A stretch of 64,000 nt of DNA from Arthrobacter sp. Leaf141 (lineage in GTDB: Bacteria; Actinomycetota; Actinomycetes; Actinomycetales; Micrococcaceae): contig NZ_LMOL01000004.1 in NCBI RefSeq assembly GCF_001424565.1, positions 62,328 through 126,327 of the forward strand, in the 5' to 3' direction. A program made the translations under genes and the position numbers. The notes under the pieces were generated by a model that was given only the letters and a program-made list of their open reading frames with translations, made no database searches and was not told the origin of the DNA. This document shows, in pieces, positions 23,393 through 32,587 of this stretch. Every line of letters starts with the position of its first letter. Within the stretch, counting starts at the first letter, position 1.

Positions 23393-25363
23393 ATGGCAAC
23401 CATCACAGGAACCGGGACAACAGGTTCCCGCCGGATGACGGTGGCGCAGGCCGTCGTCGAATACCTGTCCAAGCAGTACACCGTCGATTCCGTCAACGGC
23501 GTGGACTACCGCGAACGCCTGATCCCGGGGACCTTCGGCATTTTCGGGCACGGCAACGTGGCCGGTGTTGGGCAGGCGCTCAAGCAGTACCAGCACCTTG
23601 ACCCCGCCATCATGCCCTACTACCAGGGCCGCAACGAGCAGGCCCAGGTCCACCAGGCAGTGGGCTACGCCCGGCACACCCGGCGCCGCCAGACGTTCGC
23701 CATCAGCACCTCGATCGGCCCCGGCTCCTCGAACCTGCTGACCGGCGCCGCCCTGGCCACCACCAACCGGCTCCCGGTCCTGCTGCTGCCGTCCGACACC
23801 TTCGCCACGCGCGCCGCCGACCCGGTCCTGCAGCAGCTCGAACAGCCCTACGCGTATGACCTCACCGTCAACGACGCCTTCCGGCCGCTGTCCAAGTTCT
23901 TCGACCGGGTGACCCGCCCGGAGCAGCTGTTCTCCGCGTTCCACCACGGCCTGCGCGTCCTGACCGACCCCGCCGAAACCGGCGCCGTCACCATCTCCCT
24001 GCCGCAGGATGTCCAGGCCGAGGCCTTCGACGTCCCGGAGGAGTTCCTGGCCGAACGCGAATGGCGGATCCGCCGCCCCGAAGCAGACGACGACGACATC
24101 CGCCGCGCCGTGGCGGCCATCCGCGCGGCCAAGCGCCCGCTGATCATCGCCGGCGGCGGCGTCCTGTACGCCTACGCCAACGAGGAACTCGCGAAGTTCG
24201 CCGAACTGACCGGCATCCCGGTGGGCAACACGCAGGCCGGGGTCGGCGTCCTGCCATGGGACCACAAGTTCTCCCTTGGCGCCATCGGCTCAACCGGTAC
24301 GACGGCGGCAAACGCCATCGCTGCCGAAGCCGACCTGATCATCGGGATCGGAACCCGCTACGAGGACTTCACCACTGCATCCCGGACAGCCTTCGCGAAC
24401 CCGGACGTCAGGTTCATCAACATCAACGTGGCAGCCATCGATGCGTACAAGCACGGCACGTCCCTGCCGATCGTCGCGGATGCCCGCAAGGCACTGGTCA
24501 AACTCAACGCAGCCCTGGGCGGCTACCGCGTGGGCGCCGACCTGGAAGCGCAGGTCGCAGCGGAGAAGAAACGCTGGGACGCCACCGTGGACGAAGCGTT
24601 CGCCCAGGACTACGCGCCGCTGGTCAGCCAGAACGCCATCATCGGCGCCACCAACAAGGCGATGGACCCCCAGGATGTGGTGATCTGCGCTGCCGGGTCA
24701 CTGCCGGGGGACCTGCACAAGATGTGGCGGGTCCGTGACCCGTTCGGCTACCACGTGGAATACGCGTACTCCTGCATGGGCTACGAAATCCCCGGCGGCC
24801 TGGGCGTGAAACGTGCCGCCCTGGCCGAAGCCGCGGCCGGCGGCGCGGACCGCGACGTGGTGGTCATGGTGGGCGACGGCTCCTACCTGATGATGCACAC
24901 CGAACTCGTCACCGCCGTCGCCGAACGGATCAAGCTGATTGTGGTCCTGATCCAGAACCACGGCTACGCCTCCATCGGTTCCCTGTCCGAGTCCCTGGGG
25001 TCCCAGCGCTTCGGGACCCAGTACCGGGTCCTGGACAATGAGCAGCATTCGTTCGACGACGGCGAGATCCTGCCTGTTGACCTTGCCTTGAACGCCGAAT
25101 CCCTGGGCGTGAAGGTCATCCGGATCGAGCCGGGCGAAAAGGTCATTGCCCAGCTCGAACAAGCCATCGGGGACGCCAAGGCCGCCCCCGAACGCGGCGG
25201 ACCCATCCTGATCCACATCGAATCCGATCCGCTCCTGGACGCCCCATCCTCCGAGTCCTGGTGGGACGTTCCCGTATCCCAGGTCTCCGAACTGGACTCC
25301 ACCAAAGCGGCCTTCCAGACCTACGTCGAGCACAAGAGCCGGCAACGCACATTCCTCGGCTGA
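23393..25363 (+). CDS. iolD: 3D-(3,5/4)-trihydroxycyclohexane-1,2-dione hydrolase
   Basis: A 656-residue ThDP-dependent enzyme that opens the inositol ring of trihydroxycyclohexane-dione to 5-deoxyglucuronate. It has the three-domain ThDP architecture. The N-terminal PYR domain contains IFGHGNVAGVGQAL and PYYQGRNEQAQVHQAVGYA. The C-terminal PP domain has the cofactor motif VMVGDGSYLMMHTEL about 25 residues before IQNHGY. CSMGYEIPGGLGVKRA is typical of IolD. It lies 6 bp after the aldolase candidate, within the operon. Complete and of normal length. Confidence 0.95.
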   Translation: MATITGTGTTGSRRMTVAQAVVEYLSKQYTVDSVNGVDYRERLIPGTFGIFGHGNVAGVGQALKQYQHLDPAIMPYYQGRNEQAQVHQAVGYARHTRRRQTFAISTSIGPGSSNLLTGAALATTNRLPVLLLPSDTFATRAADPVLQQLEQPYAYDLTVNDAFRPLSKFFDRVTRPEQLFSAFHHGLRVLTDPAETGAVTISLPQDVQAEAFDVPEEFLAEREWRIRRPEADDDDIRRAVAAIRAAKRPLIIAGGGVLYAYANEELAKFAELTGIPVGNTQAGVGVLPWDHKFSLGAIGSTGTTAANAIAAEADLIIGIGTRYEDFTTASRTAFANPDVRFININVAAIDAYKHGTSLPIVADARKALVKLNAALGGYRVGADLEAQVAAEKKRWDATVDEAFAQDYAPLVSQNAIIGATNKAMDPQDVVICAAGSLPGDLHKMWRVRDPFGYHVEYAYSCMGYEIPGGLGVKRAALAEAAAGGADRDVVVMVGDGSYLMMHTELVTAVAERIKLIVVLIQNHGYASIGSLSESLGSQRFGTQYRVLDNEQHSFDDGEILPVDLALNAESLGVKVIRIEPGEKVIAQLEQAIGDAKAAPERGGPILIHIESDPLLDAPSSESWWDVPVSQVSELDSTKAAFQTYVEHKSRQRTFLG

Positions 25364-25418
25364 ACCCGGCCGGCAGCACTTCAGCATACGAACCTCCCAC
25401 CACTCAAGGAAGAGTCCC

Positions 25419-26933
25419 ATGACGCTCACCTCCACGCAGACCACCACCATCAACCACTTCATCAACGGCGCCCAGACCGCCGGCGTTGGCACCCGCACCC
25501 AGCCGGTCTACAACCCGGCCACCGGTGCCGTGTCCGGCGAACTCCGCCTGGCCAACCGTGCCGACCTGGACACCACCGTCGCCGCCGCCCGCAAGGCCGC
25601 GGACAGCTGGGGCGACATCTCCCTGGCCAAGCGCACCGCCGTGCTCTTCAAGTTCCGTGAGCTCGTCGCCGCGCACGTGGACGAACTCGCCGAACTGATC
25701 ACGGCCGAACACGGCAAGGTCCTTTCCGACGCCAAAGGCGAGATCGGCCGCGGCCTGGAAGTCATCGAGTTCGCCTGCGGGATCCCCACCCTGCTCAAGG
25801 GCGACTATTCCGACCAGGTCTCCACCGGCATCGACGTCTTCTCTTTCCGCGAACCCCTCGGCGTGGTCGCCGGGATCACCCCGTTCAACTTCCCCGTGAT
25901 GGTTCCGCTCTGGATGGCACCCATGGCCATTGCCACCGGTAACGCCTTTATCCTTAAGCCCTCCGAACGTGACCCCTCCGCCTCGATGCTCCTCGCGAAA
26001 CTCTGGAAGGACGCCGGCCTTCCCGACGGGGTCTTCCAGGTCCTGCACGGCGACAAGGAAACCGTCGACGGCCTCCTGACCCACCCCGACGTGGACGGCA
26101 TCTCCTTCGTCGGCTCTACCCCGATCGCCCAGTACGTCCACGAAACAGCGACCAGGCACGGCAAGCGCGTCCAGGCCCTCGGCGGGGCGAAGAACCACGC
26201 CATCATCATGCCCGACGCCGACCTTGACAACGCCGCCGACCACCTCGCTGCCGCTGCCTTCGGTTCCGCCGGGGAACGCTGCATGGCGATCTCCGTGGCC
26301 GTCGCCGTTGGCGACGCCGCCGACGCACTGGTCAGCAAGGTCCAGGAACGCGCCGAAGCCGTCAAGGTCAACAACGGCACCGCACCCGACGCCGAAATGG
26401 GCCCGGTCATCACCCCCGCCTCCCGGGAACGCATCATCCGGATCGTCACCGAAGCCGAAACCGCCGGCGCCGCCATGGTGGTGGATGGCCGCGACCTCGT
26501 TGTCCCCGGCCACGAAGAAGGCTTCTGGGTAGGCCCTACCGTGATCGACCACGTCAACACCGAAATGACCGCCTACAACGAGGAAATCTTCGGACCCGTC
26601 CTCGTGGTGGTCCGCGTCCCGGACCTCACCGCCGGCATCAACCTCATCAACGCCAACCCCTATGGCAACGGCACCGCGATTTTCACCTCCTCCGGCGCCC
26701 ACGCCCGCACCTTCCAGCGCTCCGTGACCGTCGGCATGATCGGCATCAACGTGCCCCTGCCCGTCCCGGTGGCGTACCACTCCTTCGGCGGCTGGAAAGC
26801 CTCGCTCTTCGGCGACAAGCACATCTACGGTCCAGAAGGCGTCTCCTTCTACACCCGCGGAAAAGTCGTCACCTCCCGCTGGCCGGAACCCAAAACCGCC
26901 TCCGGCGCCTCCTACAACTTCCCCTCCAACTGA
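25419..26933 (+). CDS. mmsA: Methylmalonate/malonate-semialdehyde dehydrogenase (CoA-acylating)
   Basis: A 504-residue aldehyde dehydrogenase that turns malonate semialdehyde from inositol into acetyl-CoA (the IolA role). It also acts on methylmalonate semialdehyde. Landmarks are GITPFNFPVMVPLWMAPMAI, FILKPSERDPSASM (cofactor binding), SFVGSTPIAQYV and FGSAGERCMAISVAV with catalytic Cys288. The absence of the usual general-base glutamate before the cysteine is normal for this CoA-dependent subgroup. ATG 25419 follows GGAAGAG. It is the fourth gene of the operon. Confidence 0.95.
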   Translation: MTLTSTQTTTINHFINGAQTAGVGTRTQPVYNPATGAVSGELRLANRADLDTTVAAARKAADSWGDISLAKRTAVLFKFRELVAAHVDELAELITAEHGKVLSDAKGEIGRGLEVIEFACGIPTLLKGDYSDQVSTGIDVFSFREPLGVVAGITPFNFPVMVPLWMAPMAIATGNAFILKPSERDPSASMLLAKLWKDAGLPDGVFQVLHGDKETVDGLLTHPDVDGISFVGSTPIAQYVHETATRHGKRVQALGGAKNHAIIMPDADLDNAADHLAAAAFGSAGERCMAISVAVAVGDAADALVSKVQERAEAVKVNNGTAPDAEMGPVITPASRERIIRIVTEAETAGAAMVVDGRDLVVPGHEEGFWVGPTVIDHVNTEMTAYNEEIFGPVLVVVRVPDLTAGINLINANPYGNGTAIFTSSGAHARTFQRSVTVGMIGINVPLPVPVAYHSFGGWKASLFGDKHIYGPEGVSFYTRGKVVTSRWPEPKTASGASYNFPSN

Positions 26934-26973
26934 CGCCCCGGCGCACGTCCCACCAGAGAAAGACACCGCTGTC

Positions 26974-27891
26974 ATGACCGACGTAGAGAACAAACTGATC
27001 ATCGGCACCGCGCCGGACTCCTGGGGTGTCTGGTTCGCGGATGACCCGCAGCAGACCCCCTGGGAGCGTTTCCTGGACGAAGTAGCCGAGTCCGGCTACA
27101 AGTGGATCGAACTGGGCCCCTACGGCTACCTGCCCAACGACCCCACCCGCCTGGCGGAGGAGCTGAAGCAGCGCGACCTGAAGGTCACCGCCGGTACCGT
27201 TTTCACCGCCTTCCACCGTGGCCTTGACCAGTGGGAAACCGCCTGGGAGCCGGCCCGCAAGGTGGCGGAACTGACCGCTGCCATGGGTGGCGAGCACATC
27301 GTGGTCATCCCGGCCATGTGGCGCGACGACGTCACCGGCGAAGCCGTGGAAAGCGGCGAACTCACCGAAAAGGCCTGGGCCGACTTGTTCGCCGGACACA
27401 ACCGGCTGGGCAAGACCCTGCTGGAGGACTTCGGCCTGAACCAGCAGTTCCACTCGCACGCCGACTCCCACGTGGGCGCGCAGGCAGACATCGAACACCT
27501 GCTCGCCGCCACGGACGCCAAGTACCTGAACCTGTGCCTGGATACCGGCCACGCGGAATACTGCGGTGCCTCCAGCCTTGAACTGATCAAGAACTTCCCG
27601 GACCGGATCGGCTACCTGCACCTGAAGCAGATCAACCCGGAGATCCTCAAAAAGGTCAACGACGAGAACATGACGTGGGCGGCCGCCAACCTGGCCGGCG
27701 TGATGACCGAGCCGCCCAACGGGCTGCCGGACCTGCGCGCCGTCATCGAAGCCGTGGAAGCCCTGAACCGCCCCATTTTCGGGATCGTGGAACAGGACAT
27801 GTACCCCGTGGCCTTCGATGTGCCGATGCCCATCGCCAAGCGCACCCGCAACTACCTGCTCTCGTGCGGTTCCCGCACCGTCGTGAACTGA
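26974..27891 (+). CDS. iolE: Inosose dehydratase-like TIM-barrel protein
   Basis: A 305-residue xylose-isomerase-like TIM barrel with IGTAPDSWGVWFADDPQQ, ESGYKWIELGPYGYLP, NQQFHSHADSHVG, LCLDTGHAEYCGA and IGYLHLKQINPEIL. The glutamate and histidine residues fit a divalent-metal site. In this position it should dehydrate scyllo-inosose to the dione used by IolD. Its N-terminus differs from the enteric/Bacillus IolE pattern, so an isomerase role (IolI-like) cannot be excluded. The IolE call rests on pathway completeness as well as fold. Confidence 0.68.
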   Translation: MTDVENKLIIGTAPDSWGVWFADDPQQTPWERFLDEVAESGYKWIELGPYGYLPNDPTRLAEELKQRDLKVTAGTVFTAFHRGLDQWETAWEPARKVAELTAAMGGEHIVVIPAMWRDDVTGEAVESGELTEKAWADLFAGHNRLGKTLLEDFGLNQQFHSHADSHVGAQADIEHLLAATDAKYLNLCLDTGHAEYCGASSLELIKNFPDRIGYLHLKQINPEILKKVNDENMTWAAANLAGVMTEPPNGLPDLRAVIEAVEALNRPIFGIVEQDMYPVAFDVPMPIAKRTRNYLLSCGSRTVVN

Positions 27892-27919
27892 ACCCCTACT
27901 TACTCCGAAGGACAAAACA

Positions 27920-28933
27920 ATGACTGAATCCCTGCGCGTAGCCGTCATCGGTGCCGGACGCATGGGCGCTGACCACATCCAGCGCCTCAACACCCGCATC
28001 CACGGCGCCGAAGTGGCCGCCGTCGTCGACGTTGACCTGGCCCGTGCCCAGGCAGCCATCGAAGGCATTCCCGGCGCCGTGGCCCTGGCCGATGCCGGGG
28101 AAGCGCTCAACAACGGCGACGTCAACGCCGTCCTGATCGCCACCCCCGGGTTCCTGCACGAGGACATCCTCCTCAAGGCCATCGCGAAGGACATCCCCAT
28201 CCTCTGCGAAAAGCCGCTGACCCCCGACGCCGAATCCTCGCTGAAGATCGTCGAAGCCGAAGTGGCGCTGGGCCACAAGCGCGTCCAGGTGGGCTTTATG
28301 CGCCGCTTCGACGCCGAGTACGCGTCCCTGGGCAAAATCATCCGCGACCACGAACTCGGTGAGCTGCTGATGCTGCACCACCAGCACCGCAACCCCACCA
28401 CCCCGCCCGGCTTCACCAACGAGATGCTGATCAACGACTCCGTGGTGCACGAATTTGATGCCATCCGGTTCTTCACCGGCGAGGAAATCACCAGCGTCCA
28501 GGTCCGGATGGGCAAGGCCACCAAAAATGCCCCCGCCGGCCAGCACGATCCCCAGCACGTCCTGATCGAAACCGAATCAGGTGTCCTGGCCGACGTCGAA
28601 ATCTACGTCAACGCCCGGTTCGGCTACGAAGTTGCCACCCAGGCGTCCTTCGAGGACGGCATCGTCAGCATCGGCGGCGACAAGGGACCCTACACCCGCA
28701 GCGCCGGGCGCTGGGGAGGCAACATCACGCCCGGCTTCGAAGAGCGCTTCGGCGCCGCATACGACGTCGAAATCCAGGCCTGGGTGGACGCGGCACTTGA
28801 GGGCGGCATCGGCGGCCCCACCGCTTGGGACGGGTACGCGACGGCTGCCTGCTGCGAAGCCGGCGTCGAGGCGCAGAAGAACGGCGAAAAGGTTGCCGTC
28901 AAGCTCGCGGCCAAGCCGGACCTCTACAACTAG
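27920..28933 (+). CDS. iolG: Inositol 2-dehydrogenase (Gfo/Idh/MocA family)
   Basis: A 337-residue NAD-dependent dehydrogenase that oxidises myo-inositol to scyllo-inosose, the first catabolic step. The N-terminal Rossmann motif is VIGAGRMGADH and the catalytic-lysine signature is CEKPLTPD near residue 96. VGFMRRFDAEY and INDSVVHEFDAIRFF supply the acid/base His-Asp region. It is the closest of the window's three Gfo/Idh genes to the known actinobacterial IolG pattern. ATG 27920 has AAGGA upstream (27908-27912). Confidence 0.87.
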   Translation: MTESLRVAVIGAGRMGADHIQRLNTRIHGAEVAAVVDVDLARAQAAIEGIPGAVALADAGEALNNGDVNAVLIATPGFLHEDILLKAIAKDIPILCEKPLTPDAESSLKIVEAEVALGHKRVQVGFMRRFDAEYASLGKIIRDHELGELLMLHHQHRNPTTPPGFTNEMLINDSVVHEFDAIRFFTGEEITSVQVRMGKATKNAPAGQHDPQHVLIETESGVLADVEIYVNARFGYEVATQASFEDGIVSIGGDKGPYTRSAGRWGGNITPGFEERFGAAYDVEIQAWVDAALEGGIGGPTAWDGYATAACCEAGVEAQKNGEKVAVKLAAKPDLYN

Positions 28934-28976
28934 TCCTTCGACCGCCACGCCAACTGATCCACAATGGAGTGTTTTT

Positions 28977-29852
28977 GTGAAAATCGCCCTTGACCCCACG
29001 CCGTACCACCACTCGCACACCCTGCTTGAATTTCCGAAGGTGGTGGCGGACCTCGGCTACAAGTACCTGCAGATGACTCCGCACCAGGACCTGATTCCGT
29101 TTTACAACCACCCCAAAGCGGATGATGAACTGGTGGGCCAGCTCCGGAAGGCCTGCCGGGACGCGGACATTGAGATTGCCTCCGTGCTGCCGGTCCTGCG
29201 CTGGTCCGGGCCCGACGAGGACGCGCGGGAAGCCGCGGTGCGGTACTGGAAGCGTGCCATCCAGATCACCGTGGACCTCGGCGTCAGCACCATGAACACC
29301 GAGTTCAGCGGCCGGCCGGAAAAGGCCGAGGAATCCGAGCGGGCGTTTTACCGCTCCATGGAGGAACTGCTGCCGATCATCGAACGGGAAGGCATCGATC
29401 TGCTGATCGACCCACACCCGGACGACTTCGTTGAGGAAGGCCTGGCCGCGATCCGGGTGATCCGGGGCCTGAACTCCAAAAATGTGGGCCTGGTGTACGT
29501 GGCGTCGCACAGCTTCCACATGAAGGACGCGCCCCTGGAAATCATGCGGGCAGCGGGCGACAAGCTCCGCCTGGTCCACGTCGCCGACACCATGGACCAC
29601 CACGCCTCGCACGGGCTGCGCTACATCACCAACCCACCCGGAAACCCGGTCCGGGTGCACCAGCACCTTAAAGTGGGCGACGGCGACGTCAACTGGGACG
29701 AGTTCTTCGGCGGCCTGAAGGAAATCGGCTTCCTCGACCGGGACGATACCGTGATGGTCTCCAGTGTCTTTGCGGAGGACGACCACGCGGATGAGGTCTC
29801 CCGCTACCAGCTGGACACCATCAACCAGTACATCCAAAAGGTGAGCGTATGA
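28977..29852 (+). CDS. iolH: IolH-like sugar phosphate isomerase/epimerase
   Basis: A 291-residue TIM-barrel protein opening with MKIALDPTPYHHS and VADLGYKYLQMTPHQDLIPF, close to the IolH pattern (YKYIE-SPH-PFY-HP). LLIDPHPDDFVEEG and the histidine-rich HVADTMDHHASHG likely hold a metal site. The biochemical role of IolH is not settled. The start is GTG 28977, with GGAG at 28966-28969; the open frame extends upstream, but only as an overlap with iolG. The stop overlaps the transporter start (ATGA). Confidence 0.72.
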   Translation: MKIALDPTPYHHSHTLLEFPKVVADLGYKYLQMTPHQDLIPFYNHPKADDELVGQLRKACRDADIEIASVLPVLRWSGPDEDAREAAVRYWKRAIQITVDLGVSTMNTEFSGRPEKAEESERAFYRSMEELLPIIEREGIDLLIDPHPDDFVEEGLAAIRVIRGLNSKNVGLVYVASHSFHMKDAPLEIMRAAGDKLRLVHVADTMDHHASHGLRYITNPPGNPVRVHQHLKVGDGDVNWDEFFGGLKEIGFLDRDDTVMVSSVFAEDDHADEVSRYQLDTINQYIQKVSV

Positions 29853-31267
29853 CGTCCCCCATCCCCGTGGAGACCACAACCAAACAGCCCGGCAACCACA
29901 AGCGGGCGCTCCGGACGGTCACCATCATCTCCACCTTCGGCGGCCTGCTGTTCGGCTACGACACCGGCGTGATCAACGGCGCGTTGCCATACATGCAGGA
30001 GGACCTGGGCCTGACGCCGCTGACCGAAGGGCTGGTCACCTCTTCCCTGCTGTTCGGCGCCGCCTTCGGTGCGCTGCTGGGCGGCCGGCTGGCGGACCGG
30101 AACGGCCGCCGCAAGATGATCATGGTCCTGGCCGTGGTATTCCTCATCGGCACCCTGGCCTGCACCTTCTCGCCCACCACCGAGGTGATGATCGCGGCCA
30201 GGTTCATCCTGGGCCTGGCGGTGGGCGGAGCGTCTGTCACGGTACCCGTCTACCTGGCCGAAGTCTCGCCAAGTGACCGGCGCGGGCGGATCGTCACGCA
30301 GAACGAGTTGATGATCGTCACGGGCCAGTTGCTGGCGTTCATCTTCAACGCCTACCTGGGCAACACCTTCGGGGAAGCCGGCGGCATCTGGCGCTGGATG
30401 CTGGTCATTGCCACCCTGCCCGCCATCGCGCTGTGGATCGGCATGAACTTTATGCCGGAAAGCCCACGCTGGCTGGCTTCCATGGGCAGCTTCGGGGAGA
30501 CCCTCAGCGTGTTGCAGCGCATCAGGTCCCAAGCCGAGGCCCGGGCGGAGTTCGAAGAGGTCAAAGCCATGGCTGTGGAGGACTACAAGTCCAAAATGGG
30601 CACGTGGAAGGACCTGGGTATTCCCTGGCTGCGCCGCATCTTTTTTGTGGGCCTGGGCCTGGCAGTGATCCAGCAGATCACCGGCGTGAACTCCATCATG
30701 TATTACGGCACACAGATCCTGGCGCAGTCGGGCTTCGGCCGTGAAGCCGCGCTGACGGCGAACATCGCAAACGGCGTGATTTCGGTCCTTGCCACGTTTG
30801 TAGGCATCTGGTTGCTGGGCCGGGTGGGACGGCGCCGCATGCTGATCACCGGACAGATAGGAACCACCGCCGCCCTGGTCCTGATCGGAGTGTTCTCGCT
30901 GATCCTGCCTGAGGGTTCCGCCCGGGGCTTTGTTATCCTGGCCCTGACGGTGACGTTCCTGGCGTTCCAGCAGGGTGCCATTTCGCCCGTAACGTGGCTA
31001 ATGCTCTCGGAGATCTTCCCGCTGAAGATCCGCGGCCTCGGCATGGGAGCCTCCGCTTTCCTCCTGTGGATCGTCAACTTCCTGGTGGGCTTCGGCTTCC
31101 CCCAACTCCTTGCCGCCATTGGCTTGTCCAACACGTTTTTTGTGTTTGCGGTCCTGGGGGTCGGTGCGATCGCATTTGCCGCCAGGTACGTTCCGGAAAC
31201 CAAGGACAAGAGCCTCGAGGACCTGGAGCACTACTTCCGGAATCTTGTGGTGAAAGAGCGCCAGTAG
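29849..31267 (+). CDS. MFS sugar porter, probable inositol:proton symporter
   Basis: A 472-residue, 12-span sugar porter of the major facilitator superfamily. The family motifs are all present: GRLADRNGRRKM between TM2 and TM3, PESPRWLASMG after TM6, GVNSIMYYGTQI in TM7, RVGRRRM between TM8 and TM9, and PETKDKSLEDLE after TM12. It resembles IolT-type inositol permeases, and its place as last gene of the iolC operon supports inositol as substrate. It is coupled to iolH by a 4-bp overlap. Confidence 0.88.
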   Translation: MTSPIPVETTTKQPGNHKRALRTVTIISTFGGLLFGYDTGVINGALPYMQEDLGLTPLTEGLVTSSLLFGAAFGALLGGRLADRNGRRKMIMVLAVVFLIGTLACTFSPTTEVMIAARFILGLAVGGASVTVPVYLAEVSPSDRRGRIVTQNELMIVTGQLLAFIFNAYLGNTFGEAGGIWRWMLVIATLPAIALWIGMNFMPESPRWLASMGSFGETLSVLQRIRSQAEARAEFEEVKAMAVEDYKSKMGTWKDLGIPWLRRIFFVGLGLAVIQQITGVNSIMYYGTQILAQSGFGREAALTANIANGVISVLATFVGIWLLGRVGRRRMLITGQIGTTAALVLIGVFSLILPEGSARGFVILALTVTFLAFQQGAISPVTWLMLSEIFPLKIRGLGMGASAFLLWIVNFLVGFGFPQLLAAIGLSNTFFVFAVLGVGAIAFAARYVPETKDKSLEDLEHYFRNLVVKERQ

Positions 31268-31286
31268 CCCTTACGACTCTTTTTAC

Positions 31287-31332
31287 AACGCAAAACGGCC
31301 GCCCGTCATCCGACGGGCGGCCGTTCTGCGTT
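31287..31332 (+). terminator. Long hairpin ending the iolC operon
   Basis: A 21-bp stem with one mismatch (31287-31307 with 31312-31332) closes a 4-base loop 19 bases after the transporter stop. There is no T-tract downstream, so termination may be partial or factor-assisted. Confidence 0.65.
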
Positions 31333-31410
31333 CCGTGCCACATAAGGGATAGAGCGCGCTAAAAGTATGCTTCTGAGGTCATTTTCTGCCTTCAAGCCAA
31401 TTTGCTCACG

Positions 31411-31468
31411 TAAGTACATACTTATGTCAGTACAAACTCTTGACATGTGTGGTCCCAGTCACCATGAT
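31411..31468 (+). promoter_or_regulatory. Operator copy 3 and promoter of the sugar ABC operon
   Basis: ATGTCAGTACAAAC (31424-31437), two bases, then TTGACA (31440-31445), a 17-base spacer and CATGAT (31463-31468): operator and -35 are arranged exactly as at iolC. A perfect palindrome TAAGTA-CA-TACTTA (31411-31424) abuts the operator and repeats its AGTACA core 16 bases upstream, suggesting a second bound dimer. Confidence 0.75.
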
Positions 31469-31537
31469 CAATGAAGACGGCAAGCGAACCGGTGCAAGGA
31501 TGCGCCGGTCCAGCCGGAAAATCGAAGGAGATTTATC

Positions 31538-32533
31538 GTGAAGACGCTTTCCTGGCGTAAGGCGGCACTCATGGCTGCAGTTGTCCCCATGCTGGCCCTG
31601 AGCGCCTGTTCCAGCACCGGAGGCAAGCCGGTTGATGCGGGCAGCAATGCAGGCAGCGGCCAGGTGGCCACGACGGACCGGATAAAAATCGCACTGATCA
31701 CCCACGCGGCTCCGGGCGATACCTTCTGGGACATTGTCCGCAAAGGGGCTGAAGAAGCCTCGGCCAAAGACAACGTTGAACTCCTCTACACTTCCGACCC
31801 GGAAGGCGGGCGCCAGGCCCAGCTGATTGAACAGGCCATTGACCAAAAGGTTGATGGGATCGCCGTCACCCTGGCCAAGCCGGACGCCCTCAAGGATGCG
31901 CTGAAGAAGGCAACAGCCGCCGGGATCCCCGTGGTCAGCTTCAACGCCGGCGAATCAGTCTCGGCCCAGCTCGGCGCTTTCACCCACTTCGGTTCCAACG
32001 AAAAGCTGGCCGGCGCTGCAGCCGGTGACAAACTCAAGGCCGAGGGCCTGCAGCACCCGATCTGCGTCATCCAGGAACAGGGCCACGTGGGGCTCGAAGC
32101 CCGGTGCGCAGGCGTCAAGGAGAAGCTCCCGGAGACCGAGATCCTTTACGTCGCCGGCACGGACATGACCCAGGTTTCCTCCACCGTGACGGCCAAGCTC
32201 CAGGCCACTGCGGACGCCGACTCGATCATCGGCCTCGGTGCACCGTTCACGCTGACCATCCTCAAGGCCGTAACGTCCGCAGGCAGCAAGGCCAAGGTGG
32301 CCTCGTTCGATATGAACGCCGACCTGGCCCAGAAAATCTCCGACGGCGAGATCCTTTTCACGATTGACCAGCAGCCGTGGCTGCAGGGCTACGGCTCCAT
32401 TGATGCGCTCTGGCAGAACAAGCGCGGCGGGTTCAAGATCGGTGGCGGACAGCCCGTCCTGACCGGCCCCACCGTCGTTGACAAGGCCGCTGCTTCAGCT
32501 GCCCTGACCTTCGCCCAGCAGGGCGTCCGCTAA
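31538..32533 (+). CDS. Sugar ABC transporter substrate-binding lipoprotein
   Basis: A 331-residue periplasmic-binding-protein-like lipoprotein of the ribose/galactose class (Peripla_BP_4). The signal peptide ends in LALSAC, with Cys24 lipidated. The mature fold shows IKIALITHAAPGDTFWDIVRKG, DPEGGRQAQLIEQAIDQKVD and FTIDQQPWLQGYGSI. GTG 31538 has GAAGGAG upstream. It is the first gene of a five-gene operon with permease, ATPase and two Gfo/Idh dehydrogenases. From the operator, inositol or a stereoisomer is the likely ligand. Confidence 0.9.
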   Translation: MKTLSWRKAALMAAVVPMLALSACSSTGGKPVDAGSNAGSGQVATTDRIKIALITHAAPGDTFWDIVRKGAEEASAKDNVELLYTSDPEGGRQAQLIEQAIDQKVDGIAVTLAKPDALKDALKKATAAGIPVVSFNAGESVSAQLGAFTHFGSNEKLAGAAAGDKLKAEGLQHPICVIQEQGHVGLEARCAGVKEKLPETEILYVAGTDMTQVSSTVTAKLQATADADSIIGLGAPFTLTILKAVTSAGSKAKVASFDMNADLAQKISDGEILFTIDQQPWLQGYGSIDALWQNKRGGFKIGGGQPVLTGPTVVDKAAASAALTFAQQGVR

Positions 32534-32587
32534 ACAGTTTGTCCACGGGCCCGGGGGAGACCCCGGGCCCGCACGAAGGAGAACATC

